DNA of 64,000 nt. It comes from Micropterix aruncella (lineage: Eukaryota; Arthropoda; Insecta; Lepidoptera; Micropterigidae). Every line of letters starts with the position of its first letter. The stretch's first letter is position 1. Shown here piece after piece: positions 45,301-47,450 of the stretch. The DNA lies in NCBI GenBank assembly GCA_944548615.1, contig OX155957.1, forward strand, positions 10,329,597 to 10,393,596, in the 5' to 3' direction. Made by a program: the position numbers and the translations under genes. The notes beneath the pieces were generated by a model, which made no database searches, was not told the origin of the DNA, and saw only the letters and a program-made list of their open reading frames with translations.

Positions 45301-45439
45301 CTCATTGCAAAAGTTTTTGGATCGTTGTAATGAAAGGCGTCTCATAATAAAATGTGGTGAATTTATTTTATCTACTTACGCAAACTGTTTGGCATGATGA
45401 TTCTAGTGCACGCTTCCAGAGCTGACATCCTATTGTACA
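107..45439 (-). CDS. sev: Sevenless/ROS-type receptor tyrosine kinase, ectodomain part (24 exons; both ends missing)
   Basis: This is the large extracellular part of a ROS1/Sevenless orphan receptor tyrosine kinase. In insects the family receives the Boss ligand and drives R7 photoreceptor fate; in vertebrates it is ROS1. I joined 24 exons by hand. Every junction is GT-AG and every phase agrees, giving about 1690 codons. Domain order by residue of the visible part: cysteine motif 1-45, FN3 about 52-130 and 160-250, propeller 1 about 255-540, FN3 545-645, propeller 2 645-925, FN3 930-1010 and 1015-1125, propeller 3 1125-1400, FN3 1405-1550, FN3 from 1552. Propeller blades show YW-type signatures such as LYW and IYW. 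Length and order match ROS1, whose ectodomain is about 1860 residues. The signal peptide and first exon were not found. The transmembrane segment and kinase lie left of base 1. Exon 8 has a frameshift. The symbol rests on architecture; the kinase is not visible. Confidence 0.93.
550..711 (-). CDS. sev: sev exon 23: FN3-7, first half
   Basis: This exon has 162 bases, phase 1 to phase 1. It starts PGPVRNIKTSV, followed by MIRMEWLPP (strand B) and IWYEVHWRTEG (strand C), a standard FN3 beginning. The acceptor is CTTTTCATCAG and the donor GTAAGC. Its order and phase lead directly into exon 24. Confidence 0.92.
1745..1882 (+). repeat. R650 repeat, 3' end only
   Basis: This piece matches the last about 140 bases of the R650 family (compare 11830-11984), including the phrases 'cccgcaggctagagtcctac' and 'gggcccattagctccc'. 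It lies in the opposite orientation to the neighbouring LINE copy. Confidence 0.75.
1935..2523 (-). mobile_element. LINE with restriction-like endonuclease, 3' end copy (LINE B)
   Basis: The minus strand encodes the end of the same protein as the element at 31.2-33.1 kb. It contains RPDITLYSLSRKM, then IVELTVPWESN and HEYKLNKYHDL, and finally VEVGARGLPAKSL. PD...ELTVP is the catalytic core of the restriction-like endonuclease (R2-like and related clades). The frame is open from about 2523 to the stop near 2127. The 3' UTR ends in 'ccatggcagctccgtttgta' and A/T-rich bases at 1935. It is truncated at its 5' end and joined directly to an R650 5' piece. Confidence 0.85.
2524..2762 (-). repeat. 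R650 repeat, 5' piece
   Basis: Read on the minus strand it starts 'gtcaactactacgggtgaaa' and carries 'ccaggaagttatatcgatat', the R650 5' signature. It stays open in the same frame as the LINE B fragment downstream, so a chimeric open frame of 210 codons exists (2127-2759). That fusion is likely accidental. Confidence 0.75.
2805..3344 (-). CDS. sev: sev exon 22: end of propeller 3 and FN3-6
   Basis: This is the largest exon, with 540 bases, phase 1 to phase 1. It closes propeller 3 with LTLDAKSLYWSNTT and then encodes FN3-6, with SLTLLLPDAD and YTILYQPY strands and the closing LINGLRPLTKYSFYLQV. The acceptor is AATTTCACAG and the donor GTGAGT. Two cysteine pairs (LPVCKK, TECTENAC) probably form disulfides; that is inference. 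Confidence 0.93.
3520..3640 (-). mobile_element. LINE 3' tail
   Basis: On the minus strand the sequence runs '...aagtccgccatttgtgcata' to 'gcacaataaagttattctat', a LINE-type 3' end with an AATAAA-like tail. A related 'ggcggactta' phrase occurs at 53430. Similar tails are familiar from lepidopteran LINEs; that link is from memory and not tested. Confidence 0.5.
4765..4932 (+). pseudogene. Opposite-strand copy of sev exon 16
   Basis: The sequence matches exon 16 (17132-17298, minus) with about three substitutions in 168 bases, and keeps the acceptor 'cttccag' and the donor 'gtaagt'. It lies on the plus strand in the intron between exons 21 and 22 of the same gene, so it cannot be spliced into the sense transcript. 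The frame is intact (LNAIPEAVDSN, WNSFNISWMP). Confidence 0.92.
5232..5426 (-). pseudogene. Mariner transposase remnant
   Basis: The minus strand encodes KQPSLVNRSLSLLLYDN, then LQTVAKLQEFRLKSLRHQP and PDLAP. This is the mariner catalytic region, where family members have PALVN...HHDN..P..A..T...L......HPPYSPDLAPSDY. Only the middle and C-terminal parts remain, and the first aspartate region is absent, so it is inactive. The same stretch is present on the plus strand at 16640-16830. Confidence 0.8.
5972..6267 (-). CDS. sev: sev exon 21: propeller 3 with cysteine insert
   Basis: This exon has 296 bases, phase 2 to phase 1. It reads SLYWVETNHLG, then a short cysteine insert CNCPENLSV, the blade KIFWVDAWTYHI and DMDGCRCKVV. 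ROS1 shares the CSCN and LEGCQCWRV elements, so this is one of the most diagnostic exons. The composite mariner copy ends 39 bases downstream of its donor. Confidence 0.94.
6598..6810 (+). repeat. RB interspersed repeat, partial, with (GT)n
   Basis: It contains 'accggcctatcaaccacaa', a (GT)n tract at 6701-6732 and the family phrase 'gctgaaatttggcatgcagg'. Related copies are at 29.4, 50.7, 59.3 and 60.8 kb. Confidence 0.7.
6802..7160 (-). mobile_element. CR1/Jockey-like LINE, C-terminal fragment
   Basis: The minus strand reads RNKPYEERLQDLRLTTLEER then RRQRWDFIETYKIF. This matches the conserved end of reverse transcriptase ORFs of CR1/Jockey-type LINEs (compare 34130-34260). It is short and degraded. 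Confidence 0.75.
7540..7754 (-). CDS. sev: sev exon 20: propeller 3 blades
   Basis: This exon has 215 bases, phase 0 to phase 2. Blade text is VSITIDWVSRMLYWSQ, a clear class B line, then CAIYKIDLN and HIYNLQVSPSTR. ROS1 has ITIDWISRHLYF at the same place. The acceptor is ACTATTACAG and the donor GTATTT. Confidence 0.93.
7818..8719 (-). mobile_element. hAT element, internally deleted, with 8-bp target duplication
   Basis: The ends are inverted: CAGGGGTTCCCAAACTT on the left and, read inward from the right, CAGCGGTTCCCAAAGTG. The flanks are an exact 8-bp duplication, tcctagtc, at 7810-7817 and 8720-8727. Inside, the minus strand carries a hAT transposase C-terminus (8082-8516). At 902 bases it is far shorter than an autonomous hAT, so it is a deletion derivative. 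Confidence 0.9.
8082..8516 (-). pseudogene. hAT transposase C-terminal fragment (Buster/ZBED-like)
   Basis: The 144-codon frame contains EELIDLSEDTYLKSTF, then FWLSLRATHPHIYAEAVKVL and the dimerisation-type segment LPFTTSYMCEVGFSAM. These are typical of the C-terminal region of hAT transposases of the ZBED/SCAND3-like group. The N-terminal zinc finger and catalytic core are missing. Confidence 0.85.
9011..9135 (-). mobile_element. LINE B 3' UTR fragment
   Basis: It matches the 3' end of LINE B: 'ctgccatgtaattcaccaac' and 'ggctgtggtaggtttaggac' are both present, as at 1965-2070. Only the UTR remains. Confidence 0.7.
9285..10060 (-). mobile_element. LINE B 3' copy, 5'-truncated
   Basis: On the minus strand the copy starts near the zinc-finger line (a 'TAGH...GCK' remnant), runs through FSIIEKASDWTLEVDSVSKQ and the endonuclease, and ends at 'ccatggcagctccgtttgta' at 9285. 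It has several frameshifts and stops, for example around 9760 and 9660. Confidence 0.8.
10334..10609 (-). CDS. sev: sev exon 19: end of FN3-5, start of propeller 3
   Basis: This exon has 276 bases, phase 0 to phase 0. It starts VQAFTNAGYGPLS, the FN3 exit strand (V-R-A-F-T-x-x-G-x-G-P in ROS1), then enters propeller 3 with RLVISSHDAIKVADL and the blade FAVSISEGLIYWMDE. The donor is GTGAGT. Confidence 0.93.
10954..11212. repeat. Imperfect tandem duplication, period about 151 bases
   Basis: 'tttttcctgtaac...attgagagaacgg...agtctgtagatgtgtcatca' occurs from about 10958 and again from about 11109 with scattered substitutions. A short A-rich spacer separates the two. Confidence 0.75.
11395..11984 (+). 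repeat. R650 interspersed repeat, near-complete copy
   Basis: It runs from 'gtcaactacaatgggcgaac' to 'ggcccattagctccc'. It is CpG-rich compared with the surrounding intron and has no long frame. Other copies are at 23.5, 25.1, 31.0/33.1, 48.2-49.1 and 55.1 kb. The class of the family is unknown to me. Confidence 0.8.
12126..12324 (-). CDS. sev: sev exon 18: FN3 domain 5
   Basis: This exon has 199 bases, phase 2 to phase 0. It reads ISAVYRWDEP, with strand-B tryptophan, then GIIKGYRIVCWYTED and VKNLLKNVTYFFQ, the closing strand. ROS1 has the same W-x-x-P-x-x-x-x-G-x-x-x-x-F/Y pattern here. The acceptor is TTCTTCACAG and the donor GTATTT. Confidence 0.92.
12325..13856 (-). other. Intron 17-18 contents
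   Basis: It is AT-rich sequence with no transposon, RNA gene or exon that I recognise. Confidence 0.6.
13857..14053 (-). CDS. sev: sev exon 17: end of FN3-4, start of FN3-5
   Basis: This exon has 197 bases, phase 0 to phase 2. It reads LAPYTLVDITIRAYSYWGG, the L-x-P-Y-T closing strand and the Y-T/S-Y-W-G motif also found in ROS1, then TTPESPPTHP and the first strand of the next FN3, RIFIQHSNG. The donor is GTATGT. Confidence 0.92.
14118..14250. repeat. TATG/TATA-rich microsatellite
   Basis: This is an irregular array of 'tatgtatatg' and 'tgtatatg' words. It yields a spurious tyrosine/threonine/histidine-rich frame on the minus strand. Confidence 0.75.
15070..15400 (+). mobile_element. CR1/Jockey-like LINE, 3' end
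   Basis: The plus strand reads HAARLWNDLPANIR and LELFKTHLKKHYF with stops between. This is the conserved end of LINE reverse transcriptase ORFs (A-x-x-L-W-N-x-L-P-x-x-I-R). An AATAAA signal follows ('caataaagag' at 15394). Confidence 0.8.
15738..16010 (+). mobile_element. tRNA-derived SINE
   Basis: The start has polymerase III promoter-like boxes: A box 'tggcatagctcttagg' and B box 'caagttcgatttcc' about 50 bases apart, as in a tRNA. The body ends in 'gtagaaacaaacaaat'. A second, truncated copy lies on the minus strand at 36200-36345, sharing 'caatgggcgggtttattatc' (plus strand there). Confidence 0.65.
16321..17069 (+). mobile_element. Mariner element, degenerate
   Basis: It is 749 bases, flanked by TA (16319-16320, 17070-17071). 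Its inverted termini begin TTGGGTCCTTACCTATG at both ends. The plus strand has transposase remnants (PSLVNRSS, LLLHDNV, LQTVAKLQGL, DLAP) broken by stops. It lies 62 bases downstream of the exon 16 donor. A copy of this exact exon-mariner arrangement occurs at 4765-5932. Confidence 0.88.
17132..17298 (-). CDS. sev: sev exon 16: FN3 domain 4, first half
   Basis: This exon has 167 bases, phase 1 to phase 0. It has FN3 features: NTIRVNGVWNSFNISW as strands A-B, and VFYDINVDFNG as strand C. The acceptor is ambiguous: CTATTCCAG at 17299-17300 (used here) or an upstream CCGCAG that would start the exon at 17322; the two differ by 24 bases and keep the frame. The donor GTAAGT is strong. A second, opposite-strand copy of this exon lies at 4765-4932. 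Confidence 0.9.
17299..20677 (-). other. Intron 15-16 contents
   Basis: It contains a minisatellite (17690-18035) and a few more units of it (19190-19255). Bases 18050-19190 and 19260-20677 show no recognisable gene. A 122-codon frame on the minus strand (18676-19044) matches nothing I know. Confidence 0.65.
17690..18035. repeat. Minisatellite, unit about 19-21 bases
   Basis: It has about 17 imperfect units of the form 'attaatggacatatatcata'. More units occur at 19190-19255, with about 1.15 kb of unrelated sequence between. Confidence 0.88.
20678..20876 (-). CDS. sev: sev exon 15: last blades of propeller 2
   Basis: This exon has 199 bases, phase 0 to phase 1. It contains LCFFSGRLLWLQDD and ITDLQGRNIANLNG, matching the final ROS1 propeller-2 strands (a YYSGRLFW-type line). 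It is markedly GC-richer than the flanking intron. The donor is taken as GTAATG after CTGCAAA, which suits the phase of exon 16. Confidence 0.88.
21048..21095. repeat. Two mutually exclusive hairpins
   Basis: Stem 1 pairs 21048-21057 with 21069-21078 (10 perfect base pairs). Stem 2 pairs 21056-21070 with 21081-21095 (15 base pairs, one mismatch). The two stems share bases, so only one can form at a time. Confidence 0.8.
21570..21960 (+). mobile_element. LINE reverse transcriptase C-terminal fragment
   Basis: It reads SFKAFEMWAYRRILLI in one frame, then IRKIEYFANIMRHPERYNIM and IIQDKIARRRGSGPKR in the next. This is the conserved LINE segment 'E-A-F-E-M-W-x-x-R-R-x-L...R-x-x-x-Y-L-G-H-I-x-R...G-R-R'. 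One frameshift separates the two halves. Confidence 0.85.
22067..22182 (-). CDS. sev: sev exon 14: propeller 2 blade
   Basis: This exon has 116 bases, phase 1 to phase 0. It reads MGLTVDFNGKSLYWVVRG then SNLYKAP, one propeller blade with the LYW signature. The acceptor is TTATTTCAG and the donor GTAATA. It was too short to stand out as an open frame and was found by looking for the blade between exons 13 and 15. Confidence 0.9.
22183..23173 (-). other. Intron 13-14 contents
   Basis: It contains a MITE-like inverted-repeat element (22342-22815). The rest is AT-rich. Confidence 0.6.
22342..22815. mobile_element. MITE-like element with 13-bp inverted ends
   Basis: The left end 'gctattgcatagc' (from about 22344) and right end 'gctatgcaatagc' are exact reverse complements. 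Both are followed by a similar '(t)ttta(t/c)cgcgg' phrase. There is no coding capacity. The family is not recognised. Confidence 0.55.
23174..23363 (-). CDS. sev: sev exon 13: propeller 2 blades
   Basis: This exon has 190 bases, phase 0 to phase 1. The blade motif is LKIDAEQGYLYWNTG followed by ECARLNGED, as in ROS1 where a YLYW-type blade is followed by a RLNGE turn. The acceptor is TTATCTTAAG; the donor GTGCCT is weak but fixed by phase and by homology with exon 14. Confidence 0.88.
23364..24353 (-). other. Intron 12-13 contents
   Basis: It is mostly one divergent R650 copy (23485-24215). The remainder is short and featureless. Confidence 0.7.
23485..24215 (+). repeat. R650 interspersed repeat, divergent copy
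   Basis: It keeps 'acttcaggaagttttaacga', 'cttgccccctggctatcagt' and 'gtgcacaactgattggctgt'. Its 3' end resembles the 55 kb copy ('cgtgagttgg...aatctacactgaacc' type) more than the 11 kb copy, so there are at least two subfamilies. Confidence 0.7.
24354..24694 (-). CDS. sev: sev exon 12: start of propeller 2
   Basis: This exon has 341 bases, phase 1 to phase 0. It starts PWSSEFTG, the FN3 exit, then carries blades such as SILWSVSQGLL, DVSWFKDQLFMV and SLAVDWIGKKLYWSN. The last is a textbook LDLR class B repeat line. The donor is GTGAGT. It aligns with the segment of ROS1 where the second propeller begins. Confidence 0.93.
24775..24869 (-). CDS. sev: sev exon 11: FN3 domain 3, second half
   Basis: This is a short exon of 95 bases, phase 2 to phase 1. 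It reads FGINETSFMIRDLAPNMRYT then LKVAAVTSSGTG. The L-x-P-x-x-x-Y closing strand and the V-A-A-V-x-S-x-G-x-G ending are typical of FN3. The acceptor is TTTTTATAG and the donor GTGACT. An intron of only 80 bases separates it from exon 12. Confidence 0.9.
25135..25786 (-). repeat. R650 interspersed repeat, near-complete copy
   Basis: It is the reverse complement of the 11395-11984 copy, ending at 'cgcccgttgtagttgac'. The LINE C tail starts only about ten bases further. Confidence 0.8.
25833..28536 (+). mobile_element. LINE A: reverse transcriptase plus RNase H, 5'-truncated, 14-bp target duplication
   Basis: It is a non-LTR retrotransposon lacking its endonuclease end. It is flanked by an exact 14-bp duplication, tatatctgtacttt (25819-25832, 28537-28550), and ends in a (CTA)n tail (28515-28536). 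Reverse transcriptase frames: NTFDPYKSPGPDGI and KDYRPISLTSFLLKSLERL (to 26701), GCQQGGVISP, then YGYADDVAIVV (26846-27445). RNase H: WFTDGSGTNGRFGAGMYG, ICSDSRAALDAL, WIPGHQGIPGNEEADRLAK (27572-28090). A zinc-knuckle-like CRICGEEPEDSIHIVGRC closes the protein. Several single-base frameshifts make it inactive. The set of domains fits LOA/Jockey/I-type LINEs. Confidence 0.93.
28551..28857 (+). mobile_element. LINE C 3' UTR with (AATGT)n tail
   Basis: It ends 'ccaattggacacgacgaaaa' (approximately) followed by (tgtaa)n to 28857. With 25795-25832 it was one copy before LINE A inserted. Other copies are at 42958-44123 and 47885-48203 (minus). Confidence 0.8.
29042..29244 (-). CDS. sev: sev exon 10: FN3 domain 3, first half
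   Basis: This exon has 203 bases, phase 0 to phase 2. The FN3 domain after propeller 1 starts at PIPVAVNPP, with CAKITWQPP as strand B and WQYHLQLTD as strand C. The long PPHLLGHQGNG loop corresponds to an extended loop in the same ROS1 domain. The donor used is GTACTT after ATGCATAA, which fits the phase of exon 11. Confidence 0.88.
29245..30017 (-). other. Intron 9-10 contents
   Basis: It is mainly one RB repeat copy (29437-30012) that reaches almost to the exon 9 donor. Confidence 0.7.
29437..30012 (+). repeat. RB interspersed repeat, long copy
   Basis: It runs from 'accggccctccaactggcca' through 'gctgaaatttgtttgacagg' and 'tgactacttgccggggcagt' to 'cacacaaccgttttttatg'. Order and spacing match the 50.7 kb copy. 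No coding frame is visible; the class is unknown. Confidence 0.75.
30018..30207 (-). CDS. sev: sev exon 9: last blades of propeller 1
   Basis: This exon has 190 bases, phase 2 to phase 0. It encodes LALANGLFYWTNG, a clear blade signature, and EEYHKGQNSYFHN, close to the E-Y-x-x-x-x-x-x-Y-H/F-N pattern that ends LDLR-type propellers. The donor GTAAGT at 30017 is followed almost at once by a transposable-element copy (29437-30012). Confidence 0.9.
30435..30645 (-). CDS. sev: sev exon 8: propeller 1, with a +1 frameshift
   Basis: The exon has 211 bases; 210 would keep the frame. It begins YLFWAIQG and should continue GGLYRLDLADI, but an extra T on the plus strand at 30600-30601 turns the tyrosine codon into TAA and shifts the frame. 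After that base, the frame that reads RLDLADISNG through FSVSLDG is the one that joins exon 9 correctly. Both halves match ROS1 propeller blades, so the break is a single-base insertion and not an intron. It is an assembly error or a real null allele; the sequence cannot say which. Confidence 0.85.
30989..31165 (+). repeat. R650 repeat, 5' half, interrupted by LINE B
   Basis: It starts 'tatcaactacagcgggcgaa' and ends at about 'gggaatagaatacc', where uninterrupted copies continue 'cagtgggcc' or 'cagcgggc'. That continuation reappears at 33061. Confidence 0.75.
31166..33060 (+). mobile_element. LINE B: reverse transcriptase with C-terminal restriction-like endonuclease, 5'-truncated
   Basis: The remnant starts inside the reverse transcriptase at CLAFADDLTFITRSPKQL (FADD catalytic line). 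It continues through KPSKCFCLGL and a long connector to CSLCSNTPCTARHILTGC (CCHC-type finger). The restriction-like endonuclease follows: RPDITLYSVSRKMALIVEL then TVP, with a stop in place of the next tryptophan codon at 32630. The 3' UTR ends 'ccatggcagctccgtttgta'. The finger plus PD-(D/E)XK order is that of R2-like and related early-branching LINEs. A frameshift near 31810 and the stop show it is dead. Confidence 0.88.
33061..33551 (+). repeat. R650 repeat, 3' half
   Basis: It starts 'gcgggcagccttgccccctg', continuing exactly where the 30989-31165 half stops, and ends 'ggccaattagctccc'. This shows LINE B entered an existing R650 copy. Confidence 0.8.
33897..34560 (+). mobile_element. CR1/Jockey-like LINE, C-terminal part
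   Basis: It reads VFIKIYKAYVRPILEYGYQI, WNPYFCKDVDILEKVQRR and YEDRLKLLGITTL, then after a frameshift RRQRGDLIETYKIV and, past a stop, VVDMWNELPFEVI. These are the closing motifs of LINE reverse transcriptases. It is related to 6802-7160. Confidence 0.88.
34792..34905 (-). mobile_element. LINE C coding end, abutting the exon 7 donor
   Basis: The minus strand reads HFMRIPNENGKVQESYFDLS and IKFYNLLITKNKQL. This matches the LINE C C-terminus at 44127-44200 (shared 'agaatttaatgctaaggt' on the plus strand). It begins about ten bases past the splice donor. Confidence 0.75.
34919..35258 (-). CDS. sev: sev exon 7: propeller 1 blades
   Basis: This exon has 340 bases, phase 1 to phase 2. It carries blade motifs GVAIDVSKGLLFIS and LSVDWLNEHLYVL and ends at DPYNG, which exon 8 completes with YLFW. 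The donor is GTATGTATC. About ten bases beyond the donor the sequence becomes a LINE 3' coding fragment, so an open frame runs on past the splice site to 34792. The intron choice rests on the match to exon 8. Confidence 0.9.
35309..35683 (+). mobile_element. Mariner, 5' end only
   Basis: It has TA then TTGGGTCCTTACCTAT as at 16321, and keeps 'gaacttgggtaacttgggtt' and 'ccgagcctggtcaatagctc'. It stops before the transposase catalytic region, and no right terminus is present. Confidence 0.8.
35820..36097 (+). repeat. Inverted-repeat family with about 100-base subunits, arm 1
   Basis: It contains successive related units around 'attctacacccaggatcggc', 'attctgcacccagggttggc' and 'gcgcccagggttggc'. 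Its reverse complement is at 37765-38068; both end in 'attttaataaaagcttg'. Confidence 0.85.
36200..36345 (-). mobile_element. SINE fragment
   Basis: It is the reverse complement of the tail of the SINE at 15738-16010: 'caatgggcgggtttattatc' and 'cttacaaccgaccctactgt' are shared. A (GT)n run follows at 36321-36339. Confidence 0.65.
36534..36597. repeat. GC-rich hairpin, 24-bp arms
   Basis: Arm 36534-36557 (cccgggcagtttattgcgtc...) pairs with 36574-36597 with one mismatch and a 16-base loop. A third partial unit ('agtggacgcaataatctgct') follows at 36616-36640. Confidence 0.9.
36761..36877 (-). CDS. sev: sev exon 6: start of beta-propeller 1
   Basis: This exon has 117 bases, phase 1 to phase 1. 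It encodes an opening blade strand (PILILGGQ) and a helix-like linker (VVQQAADM). In position it matches the ROS1 segment that joins FN3-2 to the first YWTD-like propeller. The acceptor is TTTTTTTTCAG and the donor GTAGGT. Confidence 0.85.
36878..37345 (-). other. Intron 5-6 contents
   Basis: It is AT-rich with no recognisable element. An open plus-strand frame (37072-37287) has no known match. Confidence 0.6.
37346..37493 (-). CDS. sev: sev exon 5: end of FN3-2
   Basis: This exon has 148 bases, phase 0 to phase 1. It completes FN3-2 with FYMFQNLSPERTYTVTI, carrying the L-x-P-x-x-x-Y closing signature, and the MRNVDGEGP loop, then leads through TTPPLPT into the propeller. The acceptor ends in TTATTTCCAG and the donor is GTGAGC. 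With exon 6 it is enclosed by a pair of inverted repeats (35820-36097 and 37765-38068). Confidence 0.9.
37765..38068 (-). repeat. Inverted-repeat family, arm 2
   Basis: It is the reverse complement of 35820-36097 with scattered differences, over about 280-300 bases. With arm 1 it brackets exons 5 and 6. Confidence 0.85.
38095..38637 (+). mobile_element. Helitron-like non-autonomous element, 3' end
   Basis: It has 'aactactgatccgatttcaa' near the start and ends 'gccgcgggcaacagctagt'. A GC-rich end with a CTAG-T terminus is typical of Helitron 3' ends (CTRR). No helicase or Rep coding is seen, and the 5' limit is uncertain. Confidence 0.6.
38956..39234 (+). pseudogene. PIF/Harbinger transposase, N-terminal fragment
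   Basis: It reads KRVWVHDINKRRKELGEYH, then LYRELSSHEDRFFTYFRMTQ and FEDLHEIREK. This is the conserved N-terminus of insect PIF/Harbinger transposases (W-V-H-x-I-N-x-x-R...F-x-Y-F-R-M). The DDE catalytic domain has been deleted. Confidence 0.88.
39410..39637 (-). pseudogene. MADF-domain protein, N-terminal fragment
   Basis: It reads MSEKLVEYVRRHPCLYNTND then SYKKMAIKSKLWEDIGKEIN, the MADF DNA-binding signature (L-I-x-x-V-x-x-x-P-x-L-Y...W-x-x-I-x). PIF/Harbinger elements carry such a second protein beside the transposase, so this is the other end of the same element. Confidence 0.85.
40026..40268 (-). CDS. sev: sev exon 4: end of FN3-1 and start of FN3-2
   Basis: This exon has 243 bases, phase 0 to phase 0. 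It starts with FRVAVL, the last strand of FN3-1, then SEPSVV. After the linker PPTSPP comes FN3-2, with ISLSWEPG and the SYVLRI strand. The acceptor TATTTTGCAG and donor GTAAGA fit the consensus. It aligns in order with the two N-terminal FN3 domains of ROS1. Confidence 0.92.
40269..41046 (-). other. Intron 3-4 contents
   Basis: It contains the hAT MITE (40627-41022) and otherwise short AT-rich sequence. Confidence 0.7.
40627..41022. mobile_element. hAT-type MITE
   Basis: The ends are CAGTGTTTTTCAACC and, inward from the right, CAGTGGTTTTCAACTTG. The flanking 8-mers ctctagat and ctttatat are an eroded target duplication (6 of 8). It includes a C-rich tract at 40720-40739. There is no coding frame. 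Confidence 0.85.
41047..41267 (-). CDS. sev: sev exon 3: FN3 domain 1
   Basis: This exon has 221 bases, phase 1 to phase 0. It encodes the first FN3 domain, with the PPAP entry, the strand-B tryptophan in SLEWEG, a YLVQWRYE strand and the closing LQPYTKYR, the usual L-x-P-x-T-x-Y signature. The donor GTATGC lies only 24 bases upstream of a hAT-type MITE. FN3 domain identity is secure. Confidence 0.92.
41268..42594 (-). other. Intron 2-3 contents
   Basis: It is AT-rich with no recognised element. A short C-run is at 42002-42012, and 42300-42420 is GC-richer without a visible frame. Confidence 0.55.
42595..42685 (-). CDS. sev: sev exon 2: end of cysteine motif, entry to FN3-1
   Basis: This exon has 91 bases, phase 0 to phase 1. 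It starts NVTSEV and contains LYCVMGC, which completes the N-terminal cysteine module (visible residues about 21-51). The acceptor is TTCTGTTACAG and the donor GTATGT. NVT is a possible N-glycosylation site. Confidence 0.88.
42949..44123 (-). repeat. Perfect or near-perfect 587-base tandem duplication (LINE C 3' UTR)
   Basis: The segment starting at '(tt)gtgaaatacattacatta' repeats with a period of 587 bases (for example, 'tacgtcgtgt' at 42981 and 43568). I saw no differences. Each unit ends, on the minus strand, in an (AATGT)n LINE tail. Confidence 0.93.
44127..44560 (-). mobile_element. LINE C ORF2 C-terminus
   Basis: The minus strand reads IYSAFIYQCLMHARQHLTET, RADIHSHRTRGNSLFMRA and NKTGKSIEKL with breaks. 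This is the region before the W-N-x-L-P motif in CR1/Jockey-like LINEs. It leads into the 3' UTR copies below it. Confidence 0.7.
45380..45439 (-). CDS. sev: sev exon 1 (first visible): cysteine motif
   Basis: This exon has 60 bases, phase 0 at both ends. It encodes a 20-residue cysteine motif beginning CTIGC and containing WKRALE, ending QTVC. This matches the conserved C-x-x-x-C...W segment ahead of the first FN3 domain in ROS/Sevenless. The acceptor is TTTTTTGCAG and the donor GTAAGT. A signal-peptide exon must exist upstream but was not recognised. Confidence 0.85.
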
Positions 45440-46537
45440 CTGCAAAAAAGAAAAAAATATGATCAATTAAGGAAATCGTCAGCATTATATATCATTATAT
45501 AATCGTCAGCATATAGCAATCCACAGCGAATGTTATTTCCGATGAGCTCTTATTTTTTGGTATATATTTCACAAGACCGACACTGAAACTTTAAGGCGGA
45601 AAACCTATCACCACTGATTATATAGTATATTAAATGGCTCAATGCCATATAACCTTTAGGCAACCCTTCTACGCCGGCGACATGCGAGTGGCGCGGATAT
45701 CATTGTCTGACGAAACTAATAGCAATTTATTTGGCCATCTATAATAATAACACTGATAATACATTATTTTTATTTAAAAACACCTAATAATTTAACCAAT
45801 GATAACAATAGTAACATTTAATTAATAGTGCTGTCTTTTACATTTCTTTATAGGCTGATTAAATCACAAAAATTACGGAGAGATAGAGAACCATCTATTA
45901 GTCTATCTAAACAAAGTGCGTAATTATAACGTATTAAGACATGATACTAACATTTAAAAAAACATAATTATGTATATAATATACAAAAATAAGAGGAATT
46001 ATTTAAAAAATCGTTTGATATATTTAGAGAGCTACCTATTTATTTTATTTATTTATTTATTTGCAGCTGTTATAAAAAACATACAAAAAAAAACAAGAAC
46101 ACACAGATTAAAAATTAAAACTATAAATAGACAAAGACTAAGAAATAAAGCTACAAACGCTGCAAATTAGGGGAATCCTCAGGATATCTCTTATCCTGGT
46201 TTTCAGGACACACCTATTAATTATTGATACATAGGTATATGATTTTTAAAATAAAATAACCAAATCAAATAAATCTTAAAACAAAAAATCCAAATAATCA
46301 TAATCAAATAAATACACAAATCGAAATAATCAAAATCAAGATATTTAACATCAAATGATATTAAAAGAAAATAACGTAATTACATAAATTTAATAATCTA
46401 CATATAATAAATCAAAATTAATCAAAATCTAAATATTTAACATTAAATAATCAGGTTACAAATTAATAAATAAACGAAGACAATAGTAATAATCCAATTA
46501 GCAATAGTTATTTTAAAATAAAATCAAATGATGACAT

Positions 46538-46990
46538 CTAAATATCTTCCTTTAATAATAAACTTTTAAAGTGGTCCTTAAATACTGCAATTGATTTCGA
46601 TCGCAAAGCCATTCCCAACCGATTCCATACAACCGCAGAATAATACGAAAAGCTGCTTTGGAAATGTGTAGTTTTGTGCTTGGGTATTATAGCAAGTTGT
46701 TCACGTGCCCGTGTTGAATGGACATGCCGGTTACGGGACCACGTCATAATCGAGTAAAGATATCGATTATATATTATATATATATATATTATACTATAAC
46801 GCATAGACATATTTAAAGAGCTATCTATAACGCGCCGCGATACTGCCATACCACGAACGCCGCCATATTCAACGTAAGATAAGAAATTATCAATGGTTGG
46901 AAATATTAGTTGAAGTTGAGTTGATGAGAAGTTGAGAAAATGAGTTGATATACGATAAGAACTACACGATGCGTTTCGTAGTAAAATCAT
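46538..46990 (-). mobile_element. CR1/Jockey-like LINE, C-terminal part
   Basis: The minus strand reads HSTRAREQLAIIPKHKTTHF, QSSFSYYSAVVWNRLGMAL and FKDHFKSLLL. The T-R...F-Q-x-S-F...W-N-x-L...F-K-x-x-x-K pattern is the standard LINE ORF2 end. An AT dinucleotide expansion interrupts it near 46770. Confidence 0.82.
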
Positions 46991-47150
46991 AGCTGCTGAA
47001 GCGTAGTATAACATTGAGCATTCTAATATGCTATATAATCAATGCTATCACTATAAATTTAAACATCATGCATTTAAACACGTCAATCTGAAAGAATTTG
47101 AAAAATACAAAAATGTGCCAATGTGACACAACTAAAATAAAGAATACAAC

Positions 47151-47450
47151 GGGGTCGATTGCGTTTCTTCCTGAACTAAAATCTGAAATTAGTTCGTGTG
47201 AATGACACGCAAGAGCGGATTTTGAAATGAACGGTCGTCACTTTTTCGCATTAAAAATACCCACAAAAGATAAAGCATCTGAATCTAACACCGCACGAAA
47301 TGTGTTCAAATTTATTCGGACGAGTATAAGTTCGACAGGTAGTTTTAATCGGGGGTCTTTCGTTTCATATTCCGCTCGAACGTATTGCTGTATCTCGTTC
47401 GTTTGAACTAATTTCAGTTTTAGTTCACAATAAAACGCAATCGGGCCCAA
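47151..47450. mobile_element. MITE with about 45-bp inverted ends
   Basis: The left end 'gggtcgattgcgtttcttcc' and the right end (inward 'gggcccgattgcgttttatt') are inverted copies that also share 'gaactaaaa(t)ctgaaattag'. There is no coding function. The superfamily is not determined. Confidence 0.75.

Larger units (their letters stand above)
42686..45379 (-). other. Intron 1-2 contents
   Basis: It is dominated by LINE C: two tandem 587-base 3' UTR copies (42949-44123) and its coding end (44127-44560). Bases 44560-45379 show no recognisable feature. Confidence 0.7.
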
